A stretch of 64,000 nt of DNA from Fodinicurvata halophila (GTDB lineage: Bacteria; Pseudomonadota; Alphaproteobacteria; Kiloniellales; DSM-21159): the NCBI RefSeq assembly GCF_042651425.1, contig NZ_JBHSCW010000001.1, positions 620,001 to 684,000 of the forward strand. The letters are read 5' to 3'. Made by a program: the position numbers and the translations under genes. Below, in pieces: positions 52,083 through 59,702 of the stretch. Position 1 is the first letter of the stretch; every line of letters begins with the position of its first letter. The notes under the pieces are model-generated. The model was not told the DNA's origin. It did no database searches and saw only the letters and a list, made by a program, of their open reading frames with translations.

Positions 52083-53966
52083 ATGAGTTCGGGTGAGTCC
52101 CCCATCGACCGCTTCAAGCGCGTGACATCCGCCACCATGCGGGCGATGTCCGAGCACGACGATATCTCGGCGAGCTTCTCGCCCTCTGGCCGCGGCCTCC
52201 AGGGCACGGAAGCGCGCCTGCCGATGCCGTCGCGCGACCTGCCGCCGGAGGACGTGGCGCTGGTGCGCGGTGAAGCCGACTCCATCGCCCTGCGCCTGCG
52301 CTATCACGACAGCGGCGTGCATGCTACCCAGCAGCCGACCGATGGCGAGGCCCGCAGCGTCTTCGACGCCGTGGAACAGGCCCGCTGCGAGGCTCTGGGC
52401 ATGCGGCGCATGACGGGCTGCACGCTCAACCTCGATGCCGCGCTGGAGGAGAATTACCGCAGCCGAGGCCTCAACCAGGTCAGCGATCACAATGACGTCC
52501 CGCTGTCCGAGGTCCTGCGCCTGATGGCCCGCGAGGCGATTGCCGGAAAGCCCTTGCCGCCGTCGGCCCAGCGCCTGGTGGAGAGCTGGCGCGGCCACCT
52601 GGACCCCCAGATCTTCCGCGACATCGGAGCACTCCAGGAAACCGCCAACGACCAGGAGGAGTATGCCCGCCAGGTGCGCCAGATGCTGCAGCACCTGAAC
52701 CTTGATGCCGGGACCGAACCTGAACCGAACGAGGACCAGAGCGAGAGCGAGCAGGAAGGCGAGGACAACGCCGGCGAAGACGATCAGAGCCGCGGCGAAG
52801 GCGGTGAGAAGGACTCCGAGGAGTCCCAGGCCGCCGAGACCGGCGAGATGGAGGATCAGGACAGCGGCGAAGGCCAGGACGGCGAGGAGGCCGTCGAGAG
52901 CGAGGGCGAGACCGACGAGGGCGAAGGCGCCGAGGAACCTGGCGCCCCGAACCGCCCGCCGGAGTGGGACGACCGCCGCAACTCCACGCCCGAGGACGCC
53001 TATCGCGCCTTCACGACGGAATTCGACGAGGTGGTCGATGCCGCCAGCCTCTGTGACCCGGAGGAGCTGCAGCGCCTGCGCCAGCTCCTGGACCAGCAGC
53101 TGGCCCATCTGCAGGGCGTGATCGCGCGCCTGGCCAATCGCCTGCAGCGGCGTCTTATGGCCAAGCAGACACGGGCCTGGGAATTCAACCTCGAGGAAGG
53201 CCTGCTGGACACGGCGCGCCTGGCGGGCATCATCGCCAACCCGACCCATTCCCTGTCCTACAAGCACGAGAAGGACACCGATTTCCGCGACACGGTAGTC
53301 ACCCTGCTGATCGACAACTCGGGCTCCATGCGCGGCCGGCCCATCTCGGTGGCGGCCATGAGCGCGGACATCCTGGCGCGCACCCTGGAACGCTGCGGGG
53401 TCAAGGTCGAGGTCCTGGGCTTCACCACACGCATGTGGAAAGGCGGCCAGTCACGCGAACGCTGGGTCTCGGCGGGCAAGCCGGCCCTGCCCGGCCGTCT
53501 CAACGACCTGCGCCATATCGTCTACAAGGCGGCCGACGAGCCCTGGCGGCGCTCGCGCAAGAACCTGGGCCTGATGCTGCGCGAGGGTATCCTCAAGGAA
53601 AACATCGACGGCGAGGCCCTGCTCTGGGCGCACAACCGCCTGCTCGCCCGCAACGAGGCGCGGCGCGTGCTGATGGTGATCTCCGACGGCGCGCCGGTGG
53701 ACGATTCCACCCTGTCGGTCAACCCGGGCAACTACCTGGAAAAGCACCTGCGCGAGGTCATCAACTATATCGAGACCCGCAGCCCGGTGCAGCTGACCGC
53801 CATCGGCATCGGCCACGACGTCACCCGCTACTACAAGCGGGCGGTCACCATCGTCGACGCGGAACAGCTGGGTGGCACCATGCTGGAGCGCCTGGCCGAG
53901 TTGTTCGACGAACCGGCGCTTCAGGACGCGCGCGCACGCCAGACCCAGAAACGCCGCGCCGGCTGA
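52083..53966 (+). CDS. cobT: Cobaltochelatase subunit CobT
   Basis: Partner of CobS in the chelatase motor. The 627-residue protein has an N-terminal helical region, a long acidic linker (about 215-300, runs of Glu/Asp/Gly/Ser), and a C-terminal VWA domain with the MIDAS motif DNSGSMRGRP near residue 415 followed by ISDGAPVDDSTL. Architecture and neighbour are diagnostic. An apparent 752-codon frame on the opposite strand is a coding shadow. Confidence 0.97.
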   Translation: MSSGESPIDRFKRVTSATMRAMSEHDDISASFSPSGRGLQGTEARLPMPSRDLPPEDVALVRGEADSIALRLRYHDSGVHATQQPTDGEARSVFDAVEQARCEALGMRRMTGCTLNLDAALEENYRSRGLNQVSDHNDVPLSEVLRLMAREAIAGKPLPPSAQRLVESWRGHLDPQIFRDIGALQETANDQEEYARQVRQMLQHLNLDAGTEPEPNEDQSESEQEGEDNAGEDDQSRGEGGEKDSEESQAAETGEMEDQDSGEGQDGEEAVESEGETDEGEGAEEPGAPNRPPEWDDRRNSTPEDAYRAFTTEFDEVVDAASLCDPEELQRLRQLLDQQLAHLQGVIARLANRLQRRLMAKQTRAWEFNLEEGLLDTARLAGIIANPTHSLSYKHEKDTDFRDTVVTLLIDNSGSMRGRPISVAAMSADILARTLERCGVKVEVLGFTTRMWKGGQSRERWVSAGKPALPGRLNDLRHIVYKAADEPWRRSRKNLGLMLREGILKENIDGEALLWAHNRLLARNEARRVLMVISDGAPVDDSTLSVNPGNYLEKHLREVINYIETRSPVQLTAIGIGHDVTRYYKRAVTIVDAEQLGGTMLERLAELFDEPALQDARARQTQKRRAG

Positions 53967-54103
53967 CTCGCCCAGGCCCTGTCGATCCGCTGAACGGGTT
54001 TGGGGCCGCCGCTGCCCGGCTGTGCACTGTAGGGAATGCCAAGGCATTCTCGCCTGCGCGTGACTGACCCCCGTACTTTTTCACCAGATGCGGCAGGACT
54101 CCC

Positions 54104-54131
54104 TTGACTGTTTGCAAATCGTTATTATAAT
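54104..54131 (+). promoter_or_regulatory. Strong sigma-70 promoter for the DUF2061 gene
   Basis: TTGACT (54104-54109), 16-bp spacer, TATAAT (54126-54131), about 28 bases before the GTG at 54160. The AT-rich stretch over and after the -10 contains loose NATWAT-type hexamers that could be a Fur-like site. The gap 53967-54159 otherwise shows nothing. Confidence 0.75.
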
Positions 54132-54159
54132 CATTCTAAGAAATGAAGGAGAGTCCAAG

Positions 54160-54405
54160 GTGACATCCATGAAACGCGATCTGATCAAGACACTCAGCTA
54201 TGGCTTCTTCCACATCCTGGTGGGCTTCAGCATCGCGTTCGCCCTGACAGGCTCGGTCGCGATCGCCAGCGGCATCGCGCTGATCGAGCCCATGGCCAAC
54301 ACGGTCCTCTATTTCTTCCACGAACGCGTCTGGAAACGCCTGGGTCGTCGCAAGCAGACAGATGCCGAAGACCTGTCCCGGCACCACCGGGGCGCCCATG
54401 CGTGA
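54160..54405 (+). CDS. DUF2061 family membrane protein
   Basis: An 81-residue protein with two helices: LIKTLSYGFFHILVGFSIAFALTG-like first helix, then IASGIALIEPMANTVLYFFHERVWKRLG, the DUF2061 signature. Function unknown; DUF2061 units are also found fused to other proteins. GTG at 54160 has GGAG eight bases before it; ATG at 54169 is the alternative. It has a near-consensus promoter. Confidence 0.88.
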   Translation: MTSMKRDLIKTLSYGFFHILVGFSIAFALTGSVAIASGIALIEPMANTVLYFFHERVWKRLGRRKQTDAEDLSRHHRGAHA

Positions 54406-54653
54406 AAACGGCAAGGTCGGCAGGCTCCGCCAGGGGCGCGTTCCCAACCGACAGCCCTTGCGCTAGGCTATGAGCTGAAGATCAGTTCGCTTTCCAGGAG
54501 GAGAGAGACGTTATGGAAAACACCATGAGCGTCTGGACTCCGCGCATGCTCAGTATCCTGCGCATCGTGTCGGCCCTCATCTTCCTGGCGCACGGCACCC
54601 AGAAGCTGCTGGGCTTCCCACGCAGTGAAGGCACGGTCGCACCCTTCTCGGTT

Positions 54654-54675
54654 CATACCAATCACATGGTTTACA
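54654..54675 (+). repeat. Direct repeat, left copy
   Basis: CATACCAATCACATGGTTTACA. It matches the copy at 55921-55942 in 20 of 22 positions, with 15 consecutive identities (ATCACATGGTTTACA). Confidence 0.6.
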
Positions 54676-54692
54676 GTTTCATGAGGGTGGCC

Positions 54693-54713
54693 GGCGCAGA
54701 CTTTTGCTGCGCC
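54693..54713 (-). terminator. Hairpin downstream of the nucleotidyltransferase gene
   Basis: GGCGCAG / CTGCGCC with a 7-base loop, 23 bases beyond the stop at 54736. No T-tract on the minus strand. Confidence 0.4.
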
Positions 54714-54735
54714 AGATAGGAACCTTATCAGTGTG

Positions 54736-55755
54736 CTAAACTAAGGCCGATAGCCGTTCTGCCGTCTCAGGCATACGTTTCAAACTTGACTTGATCCGGT
54801 CATGCCAACGCGGACCACGCGATAGCGCGTCTTCATAGGCTTCTGCGAGTTCGTCTGGGCGGTCTTCGGAAAGGACCGCCACAAGGAACTCGGCTTGGGC
54901 CCGGTCCTTTCGGGACTTCAACTGATTGGGCCCGCTGCGGCGCCGATCGGCCACGATCAGCTTATGAATCGCGAAACGCTCGGGCCGGGGGACCTGGACC
55001 AGAACGCCGGAGCGGTAGAGAGCAACCGCATGGATCGGGTCCGCGATCAGAAAGTTCAGGTAGTTTAGAGCTTGGGCACTTACCCCCAAAGCAGGTAGCG
55101 GCTTAACCTTTTCGTCGCCGAAGGCCGGCGTCAGAAACTCGACCATTGCTTCCGAGTGGCTCTGTCGCCATTTCCAAACCTGTCGATCGTTTATACCGGG
55201 AACCGGGTCAAATTTGAGCAATTTGAGGATTTCGGCAGGGTTCTCTTCGACCTTGTCTTCCAGAACAACCGAGAGCCGTTCGAAACTGGCGAAATCAATG
55301 TCTCCGGTTTGGGCCAATTCCTCGTAATCCATGCGCACCCCGAGCTCGCCCTGGTAGAGGCTATAAGCCGATGTTCCCACGAGGGTGCCACCAAGTCGGA
55401 ACATTCCTGCTCGAGAAAAGGCGAGAAGTATCGAACCGGTTTCCCGGTCCGTCGTTATGAAGCCTTCGGCCCGGAGCGTCTTGGCGAGCCTGGTCATCCG
55501 CTTTCGTCGGGCTTCCCTGTCGGCTTTCAGCGTTTCCGCGCGTTCCAAGCGCGCCCGCAGCTCCGGTTTGTCTTCGCCCAGGTACCGGCTCATCATCTCG
55601 GTGCCGATCCGGAAGCGTTCGTAGAGATAGGTTCGGCCGTTACGTTGCCGCTCCTCAATGGTGCCCACCAGGTTTGAAGCCCTTTCGTCGAGATGGAGAC
55701 GGAGCAGGTCCTGGTAGGCCACCACTGCCGGACGACTGTGAGCAGAAATTTCCAT
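54736..55755 (-). CDS. Nucleotidyltransferase-fold protein (GSU2403/NTP_transf_8-like)
   Basis: A 339-residue soluble protein. Residues about 60-100 are a basic helical region. A pol-beta-type nucleotidyltransferase signature follows: glycine loop LVGTSAY (about 126-131) and, 23 residues on, the metal pair Asp152-x-Asp154 in TGDIDFASF. The C-terminal half includes ALNYLNFLIADP, VQVPRPERFAIHKLIVADRR and SRKDRAQ, similar in style to AbiEii-type and GSU2403-family proteins. The substrate is unknown; related folds include toxin and antitoxin enzymes that modify tRNA or proteins. It is transcribed alone from a promoter with two palindromes, in AT-richer DNA, which suggests transfer. Confidence 0.75.
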   Translation of the reverse strand: MEISAHSRPAVVAYQDLLRLHLDERASNLVGTIEERQRNGRTYLYERFRIGTEMMSRYLGEDKPELRARLERAETLKADREARRKRMTRLAKTLRAEGFITTDRETGSILLAFSRAGMFRLGGTLVGTSAYSLYQGELGVRMDYEELAQTGDIDFASFERLSVVLEDKVEENPAEILKLLKFDPVPGINDRQVWKWRQSHSEAMVEFLTPAFGDEKVKPLPALGVSAQALNYLNFLIADPIHAVALYRSGVLVQVPRPERFAIHKLIVADRRRSGPNQLKSRKDRAQAEFLVAVLSEDRPDELAEAYEDALSRGPRWHDRIKSSLKRMPETAERLSALV

Positions 55756-55774
55756 GTCTCGCCGCTTCTCGCTT

Positions 55775-55806
55775 TGTGTGCATCAATCTATAATTTGATA
55801 CACACA
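55775..55806 (-). promoter_or_regulatory. Palindromic operator 1 over the nucleotidyltransferase promoter
   Basis: TGTGTGCATCA (55775-55785) and TGATACACACA (55796-55806), 11-bp arms with one mismatch and a 10-base AT-rich spacer (ATCTATAATT), 20 bases upstream of the ATG. On the minus strand the spacer contains TATAGAT, a plausible -10. Confidence 0.6.
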
Positions 55807-55812
55807 GGCGTT

Positions 55813-55843
55813 TTGTGCATCAAAAAAATTACTGATGCGTACA
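55813..55843 (-). promoter_or_regulatory. Palindromic operator 2 of the same array
   Basis: TTGTGCATCA (55813-55822) and TGATGCGTACA (55833-55843) repeat the GCATCA/TGATGC core of operator 1 with the same 10-base spacer, centred 37 bases further upstream. The rest of the 394-bp gap 55756-56149 contains the right direct repeat, a hairpin at 56012-56041 (CAAGGGC / GCCCTTG) and no gene. Confidence 0.55.
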
Positions 55844-55920
55844 AATCTTTCCGGAAGACAGGCTGTCTCGACTGTGGGTGTGATTCAGTGCTTGCGCAGG
55901 GCGTCGAGGCTCCAGGGGGG

Positions 55921-55942
55921 CATTCCGATCACATGGTTTACA
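55921..55942 (+). repeat. Direct repeat, right copy
   Basis: CATTCCGATCACATGGTTTACA, partner of 54654-54675, two mismatches, same orientation. The flanks beyond the repeats are unrelated. Confidence 0.6.
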
Positions 55943-56149
55943 CCTCCGGCATTTGGGAAGGTCCCGAACAAGCTGTAAGCCATCTGCGTTTGGCAATCTG
56001 CCGATACTCAGCAAGGGCGAACAGGCCTGTACTTGCCCTTGAGACGCTTTCCCCATAGCTCTGCTGCTCCCATTTTGCCTGTTTCCCTTGGCCGGGATCA
56101 TGCTTATACCTTGTGAGAATTGAGACTTCGCAAGGAAGGAGCGGCCACG

Positions 56150-56848
56150 ATGACGGCCGTTGGGATGGAGCAGACGGAGGTTCGTGAGGAGACCGGCAGC
56201 GGCCAGGCCAAGATCGAGAGCCTGGCGGAGCGCGCCTATCGCCTGCTGGAAGAGCAGATCGTTACCCTGAAGCTGCAGCCCGGCCAGGTCATTTCGGAAA
56301 CGGAGCTGAGCCAGGCCCTGGGCGTCTCCCGCACACCGCTGCGCCAGGCGCTCCAGCAGCTGGCCAACGACAATCTGGTGGTGATGATGCCGCGCCGCGG
56401 CCTGTTCATCAGCGAGATCAACCTGAGCGACCACCTGAACCTGCTGGAGACACGCCGGGCGCTGGATGCCCTGCTGGTGGCCAGCGCGGCGCGCCGGCGC
56501 CAGCCCGAGCACTGCCGCGAGATGCTGGATTGTGCCCGCGACATGCGCGAGACGGCCGAGGTCGGCGACACCACCGCCTTCATGCGCCCGGACAAGCGTT
56601 TCGACAGCCTGCTGAAGGAGGCTGCCGGCAATCGCTTCGCGGCTGCGGCGGCCGCGCCCCTGCACGCGCACTGCCGGCGCTTCTGGTTCCTGCACCGCGT
56701 GGACAGCCACCTGCAGACGGCCGCCCGGCTGCACTGCGACCTGATCGACGCCATCGTGGCCGGCCAGCCCGCGTCGGCCGAGCAGGCAAGCAACGCCCTG
56801 GTCGACTACCTGCTGGAGCTGTCGCAACAGGCCCTGGAGGTACAGTGA
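56150..56848 (+). CDS. GntR family transcriptional regulator, FCD (FadR) type
   Basis: A 232-residue regulator: winged helix (about 25-90, RAYRLLEEQIVTLKLQPGQVISETELSQALGVSRTPLRQALQQL) and an FCD effector domain (about 95-225) with LLETRRALDALL and metal-type residues in the helices (DKRFDSLL, HAHCRRF, HCDLIDAI). AAGGAG lies eight bases before the ATG. It precedes a DapA-family gene, with a perfect palindrome between them, so it probably regulates that gene and responds to its substrate. Confidence 0.9.
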   Translation: MTAVGMEQTEVREETGSGQAKIESLAERAYRLLEEQIVTLKLQPGQVISETELSQALGVSRTPLRQALQQLANDNLVVMMPRRGLFISEINLSDHLNLLETRRALDALLVASAARRRQPEHCREMLDCARDMRETAEVGDTTAFMRPDKRFDSLLKEAAGNRFAAAAAAPLHAHCRRFWFLHRVDSHLQTAARLHCDLIDAIVAGQPASAEQASNALVDYLLELSQQALEVQ

Positions 56849-56890
56849 CGGGCCACGGAATGTGGGTGGCGCGCATTTTTCCTTGAGATA

Positions 56891-56902
56891 ATTGTATACA
56901 AT
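56891..56902 (+). promoter_or_regulatory. GntR/FCD operator palindrome
   Basis: ATTGTATACAAT, a perfect 12-bp palindrome of the TNGTNNNACNA type bound by FCD-class GntR proteins, 50 bases before the DapA-family ATG. The 104-bp gap holds this and a GGAGG ribosome site. Confidence 0.75.
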
Positions 56903-56952
56903 CGATAACTGATTGGTGAGACCCCACAGTCGAGAAGCAAGGAGGCCAGACC

Positions 56953-57864
56953 ATGACCAGCAATTGGAGCGGCGTCTTCCCCGCCGTCACCACGAAGTTC
57001 CATGCCGACGAAAGCCTCGACATGGGGGAGATGGAGAAGAACTTCCGGGCCCAGGTGGAGGCCGGTGTGGACGGCCTGATCGTCTGCGGCTCGCTGGGCG
57101 AGGCCAGCACGCTGGAGCCGGACGAGAAGCTGGAGATCGCGGCCCTGGCGCAGAAGGTCAGCGCCGGGCGGGTGCCGGTGCTGCTGACCGTGTCCGAGCG
57201 GCGCACGCGCACCGCCTGTGACGTGGCGGCCCGGGCCGAGGCCCAGGGCCTGGACGGCCTGATGGTCCTGCCGGGCATGCAGTACGTCTCGGACCCACGC
57301 GAAACCATGGCCCACCTGCAGGCGGTGGCCGGGGCCTCGACCCTGCCCATCATGGTCTACAACAATCCCGTCGCCTACAAGGTGGACGTCAGCGTCGAGA
57401 TGTTCGCGGAGCTGGCGGCGAACGAGCGTTTCGTCGCCATCAAGGAATCCTCCGACGACGTGCGCCGGGTCACCCGCCTGATCAACGCCATGGGCGATCG
57501 CTACCGCATCTTCTGCGGGGTCGACAATCTGGCGCTGGAAGCCCTGACAATGGGCGCCGACGGCTGGGTGGCCGGGCTGGTGGACGCCTTCCCCGAAGAG
57601 ACGGTGGCGATCTATCAGCTCTTCAAGGCCGGGCGCCTGGAGGAAGCGCGCGAGATCTACCGCTGGTTCGTGCCGCTGCTGGAGCTGGATGTCTCGACGA
57701 AGCTGGTGCAGAACATCAAGCTGGCCGAGGCCAAGGTCGGCCTGGGCACCGAGCATGTCCGCGCGCCGCGCCTGCCGCTGGTCGGCGAGGAGCGGGCCCA
57801 TGTGGAGGCCGTGATCGACGCCGCGATGAAACGGCGTCCGCAATTGCCGAAACTGGCGGCCTAA
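56953..57864 (+). CDS. DapA/NAL-family lyase or deaminase (class I aldolase)
   Basis: A 303-residue TIM-barrel enzyme forming a Schiff base: Lys164 in VAIKESSDD and Tyr136 in MVYNNPV are the catalytic pair. The usual GTTGE loop reads GSLGEA (46-51), which argues against true dihydrodipicolinate synthase. The close FCD-GntR regulator suggests a catabolic role; overall style is like pyrroline-4-hydroxy-2-carboxylate deaminases of hydroxyproline breakdown, but no other hydroxyproline gene is in view. The exact reaction is not settled. Confidence 0.85.
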   Translation: MTSNWSGVFPAVTTKFHADESLDMGEMEKNFRAQVEAGVDGLIVCGSLGEASTLEPDEKLEIAALAQKVSAGRVPVLLTVSERRTRTACDVAARAEAQGLDGLMVLPGMQYVSDPRETMAHLQAVAGASTLPIMVYNNPVAYKVDVSVEMFAELAANERFVAIKESSDDVRRVTRLINAMGDRYRIFCGVDNLALEALTMGADGWVAGLVDAFPEETVAIYQLFKAGRLEEAREIYRWFVPLLELDVSTKLVQNIKLAEAKVGLGTEHVRAPRLPLVGEERAHVEAVIDAAMKRRPQLPKLAA

Positions 57865-57891
57865 CCGCGCGAGCGGGGACAGCAGGCGGGA

Positions 57892-59100
57892 TCAGGTGGA
57901 CGCCGGGGCGGCGGCCTGTTCCCTTTGCTCCTTGAGGATTTGCGAGCGGCGCTTCTTCTGGCTGTCGCTCTTGAGCTGGCCGCAGGCGGCATTGATGTCG
58001 CGTCCGCGCGGCGTGCGCACCGGCGCGGAGTAGCCAAGCTCCGCCAGGCGATCGGAAAAGGCCTCGATGGCCTCCCACGACGAGCACTCGTACTTCGTGC
58101 CCGGCCAGGGATTGAAGGGGATCAGGTTGATCTTGGCCGGAATGTCGCGCAGCAGCTCGGCCAGGCGCTCGGCCTCTTCCAGGGAATCGTTGACGCCGTC
58201 GATCATCACGTACTCGAAGGTGATGCGCCGGGCGTTGTGGACCCCCGGATAAGTCCTGCAGGCTTCCAGCAGGTCCTTCAGCGGGTACTTCTTGTTGAGC
58301 GGCACCAACTCGTTGCGCGTCTCGTCGTCGGTGGCGTGGAGCGAGACCGCCAGGTTGACCCCGATCTCCTCGCCACAGCGCTGCATCATCGGAACGACAC
58401 CCGAGGTGGACAGGGTGATGCGCCGGCGCGAGAAGGCCAGGCCGTGGGAATCGGTGGCGATCTTCAGCGCCGTGGCCACGTTGTCATAGTTATAGAGCGG
58501 CTCGCCCATGCCCATCATGACGATGTTGGTCAGCCGCCGGCCTTCCTTGGGCGAGGGCCATTCGCCCAGGGTGTCGCGGGCCAGCATGATCTGCCCCAGC
58601 ACCTCGCCGGCGCTCAGGTTGCGCACCAGGCGCTGGGTGCCGGTATGGCAGAAGCTGCAGGTCAGCGTGCAGCCCACCTGGCTGGAGACGCAGAGCGTGC
58701 CGCGGTCCTCCTCGGGAATGAAGACCATCTCGGCCTCGTTGCCATCGGCAAAGCGCAGAAGCCATTTCTGGGTGCCGTCCGTGGAGACATGATGCGAACT
58801 CACGCCCGGACGGGACACGACGGCATGCTGCGCCAGCTTCTCCCGGAATGTCTTGGACAGCGACGACATCTCGGCGAAATCCGTGGCGCCGCGATGATAG
58901 AGCCAGTGCCAGAGCTGCTTGGCGCGGAACTTGGGCTCGTCCAGCTCGATGACGGCCGCTTCCAGGGCGTCATAGGGCAGGCCAATGAGCTCGCGCGGCG
59001 CCGGCGCATGGCCGGACTCCTCCGACATCGCCTGCGCCTCCCGGGCGCGGGCGTCGGCTGTGCCGTCCATTGGGGCAGAGGTCTCTGGCAGTGTGCTCAT
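57892..59100 (-). CDS. rlmN: Dual-specificity rRNA/tRNA adenine-C2 methyltransferase RlmN
   Basis: Radical SAM enzyme that methylates A2503 of 23S rRNA and A37 of some tRNAs. The 402-residue protein has the cluster motif C144xxxC148xxC151 (CTLTCSFC), SSQVGC, VMMGMGEPLYNYDNV, RRITLSTSGVVPMM and a late Cys in DINAACGQL that serves as the methyl-carrying residue. The N-terminus is extended by about 30 residues if ATG 59100 is right; ATG 59028 is possible. Convergent with the DapA-family gene (27-bp gap). Confidence 0.96.
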   Translation of the reverse strand: MSTLPETSAPMDGTADARAREAQAMSEESGHAPAPRELIGLPYDALEAAVIELDEPKFRAKQLWHWLYHRGATDFAEMSSLSKTFREKLAQHAVVSRPGVSSHHVSTDGTQKWLLRFADGNEAEMVFIPEEDRGTLCVSSQVGCTLTCSFCHTGTQRLVRNLSAGEVLGQIMLARDTLGEWPSPKEGRRLTNIVMMGMGEPLYNYDNVATALKIATDSHGLAFSRRRITLSTSGVVPMMQRCGEEIGVNLAVSLHATDDETRNELVPLNKKYPLKDLLEACRTYPGVHNARRITFEYVMIDGVNDSLEEAERLAELLRDIPAKINLIPFNPWPGTKYECSSWEAIEAFSDRLAELGYSAPVRTPRGRDINAACGQLKSDSQKKRRSQILKEQREQAAAPAST

Positions 59101-59159
59101 GGGCCCTACCTACGCTTCCTCTGGCCCGCGTTCAAGCCTTCACGGAAAGTGCTCCGGAC

Positions 59160-59702
59160 TCAGGCGTCGGGACAGGCCTCCTGCATGGCGCCATAGGAGG
59201 CCGTGAAACCACGCAGGGAATAGGTGTCCGTGGTCAGTGTGCCGCGATTGGAGGTGCCCTTCACCACCATTTCCAGCCCTTCCTTCATGGCCTCGATCAT
59301 CTCGGCATCCGCGCCCGGCTCGTTGGGCAGCCAGGCGGCATCGTCCTGGGTGAAGAAGCGGAACTGCTGGCTGCCGTCCAGGGTGACTTCCACCGCGCTG
59401 TCCTCCTCGTAGGTATAGCCGGCAATGAACGAGACCTCCGGGTCGCGATTGTCGGCCGGGCGCAGGGTGACGATGGCAAACGCGTTGCCCCGCCGCGTGT
59501 AGTTGCCCTCGGACTTGGTGGGTACACTGGCGATGAAACAGACGGGATCGCCGTTCTCGGTGGTGGTGTAGGCCGACCAGTCGCGATAATCGCCGATGCG
59601 CTTGACCGATTGCGCAGCCGCACTTCCGGCGAAGCTTGCACCGGCCAGGGCCAGGACAGCGAGGGTCAGGAAGCTGTTACGTAAGGTCGCAGTAATCTTC
59701 AT
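59160..59702 (-). CDS. Invasion-associated locus B (IalB) family secreted protein
   Basis: A 180-residue precursor with a signal peptide (FLTLAVLALAGASFAGSAAAQ). The IalB fold follows: DYRDWSAYTTTENGDPVCFIASVPTKSEG, FAIVTLRPADNRDPEVSFIAGYTY, FRFFTQDDAAWLPN and a C-terminal YGAMQEACPDA, with two Cys that may bond. IalB proteins are widespread in alphaproteobacteria, including free-living ones, so invasion is not implied. ATG 59702 is set by the signal peptide. The promoter in the 359-bp gap 59703-60061 is not evident on this strand. Confidence 0.87.
   Translation of the reverse strand: MKITATLRNSFLTLAVLALAGASFAGSAAAQSVKRIGDYRDWSAYTTTENGDPVCFIASVPTKSEGNYTRRGNAFAIVTLRPADNRDPEVSFIAGYTYEEDSAVEVTLDGSQQFRFFTQDDAAWLPNEPGADAEMIEAMKEGLEMVVKGTSNRGTLTTDTYSLRGFTASYGAMQEACPDA

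Larger units (their letters stand above)
54513..54719 (+). pseudogene. doxX-family gene, truncated after about 45 codons
   Basis: Reads VWTPRMLSILRIVSALIFLAHGTQKLLGFP, the first helix and signature of DoxX-family membrane proteins (normally about 130-150 residues, four helices). After SEGTVAPFS the homology stops and 20 unrelated residues lead to a stop at 54719. A good ribosome site (GGAGGAGAG) is retained. The break coincides with the left copy of a 22-bp direct repeat and the AT-richer insert; I find no DoxX remainder on the far side. Confidence 0.7.
54661..55927. mobile_element. Putative inserted segment carrying the nucleotidyltransferase gene
   Basis: About 1.27 kb between the two 15-bp direct repeats, visibly richer in A+T than the flanks and placed where doxX breaks off. 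It contains one gene (minus strand) and its operator array, with no transposase or integrase. The mechanism is unknown; the repeats could be target duplication, attachment sites or recombination scars. Confidence 0.4.

Noticed and set aside
51009..53267. 752-codon open frame on the minus strand opposite cobS/cobT
   Set aside because: Antisense shadow of two well-identified genes, with no ribosome site or motifs.
56012..56041. CAAGGGC / GCCCTTG hairpin as the old doxX terminator
   Set aside because: Possible, but no T-tract follows and no DoxX coding remnant precedes it, so the link is speculative.
55693..56058. 121-codon open frame on the plus strand across the operator region
   Set aside because: It overlaps the nucleotidyltransferase start, has no domain and no ribosome site, and contains the palindromes and the right direct repeat.
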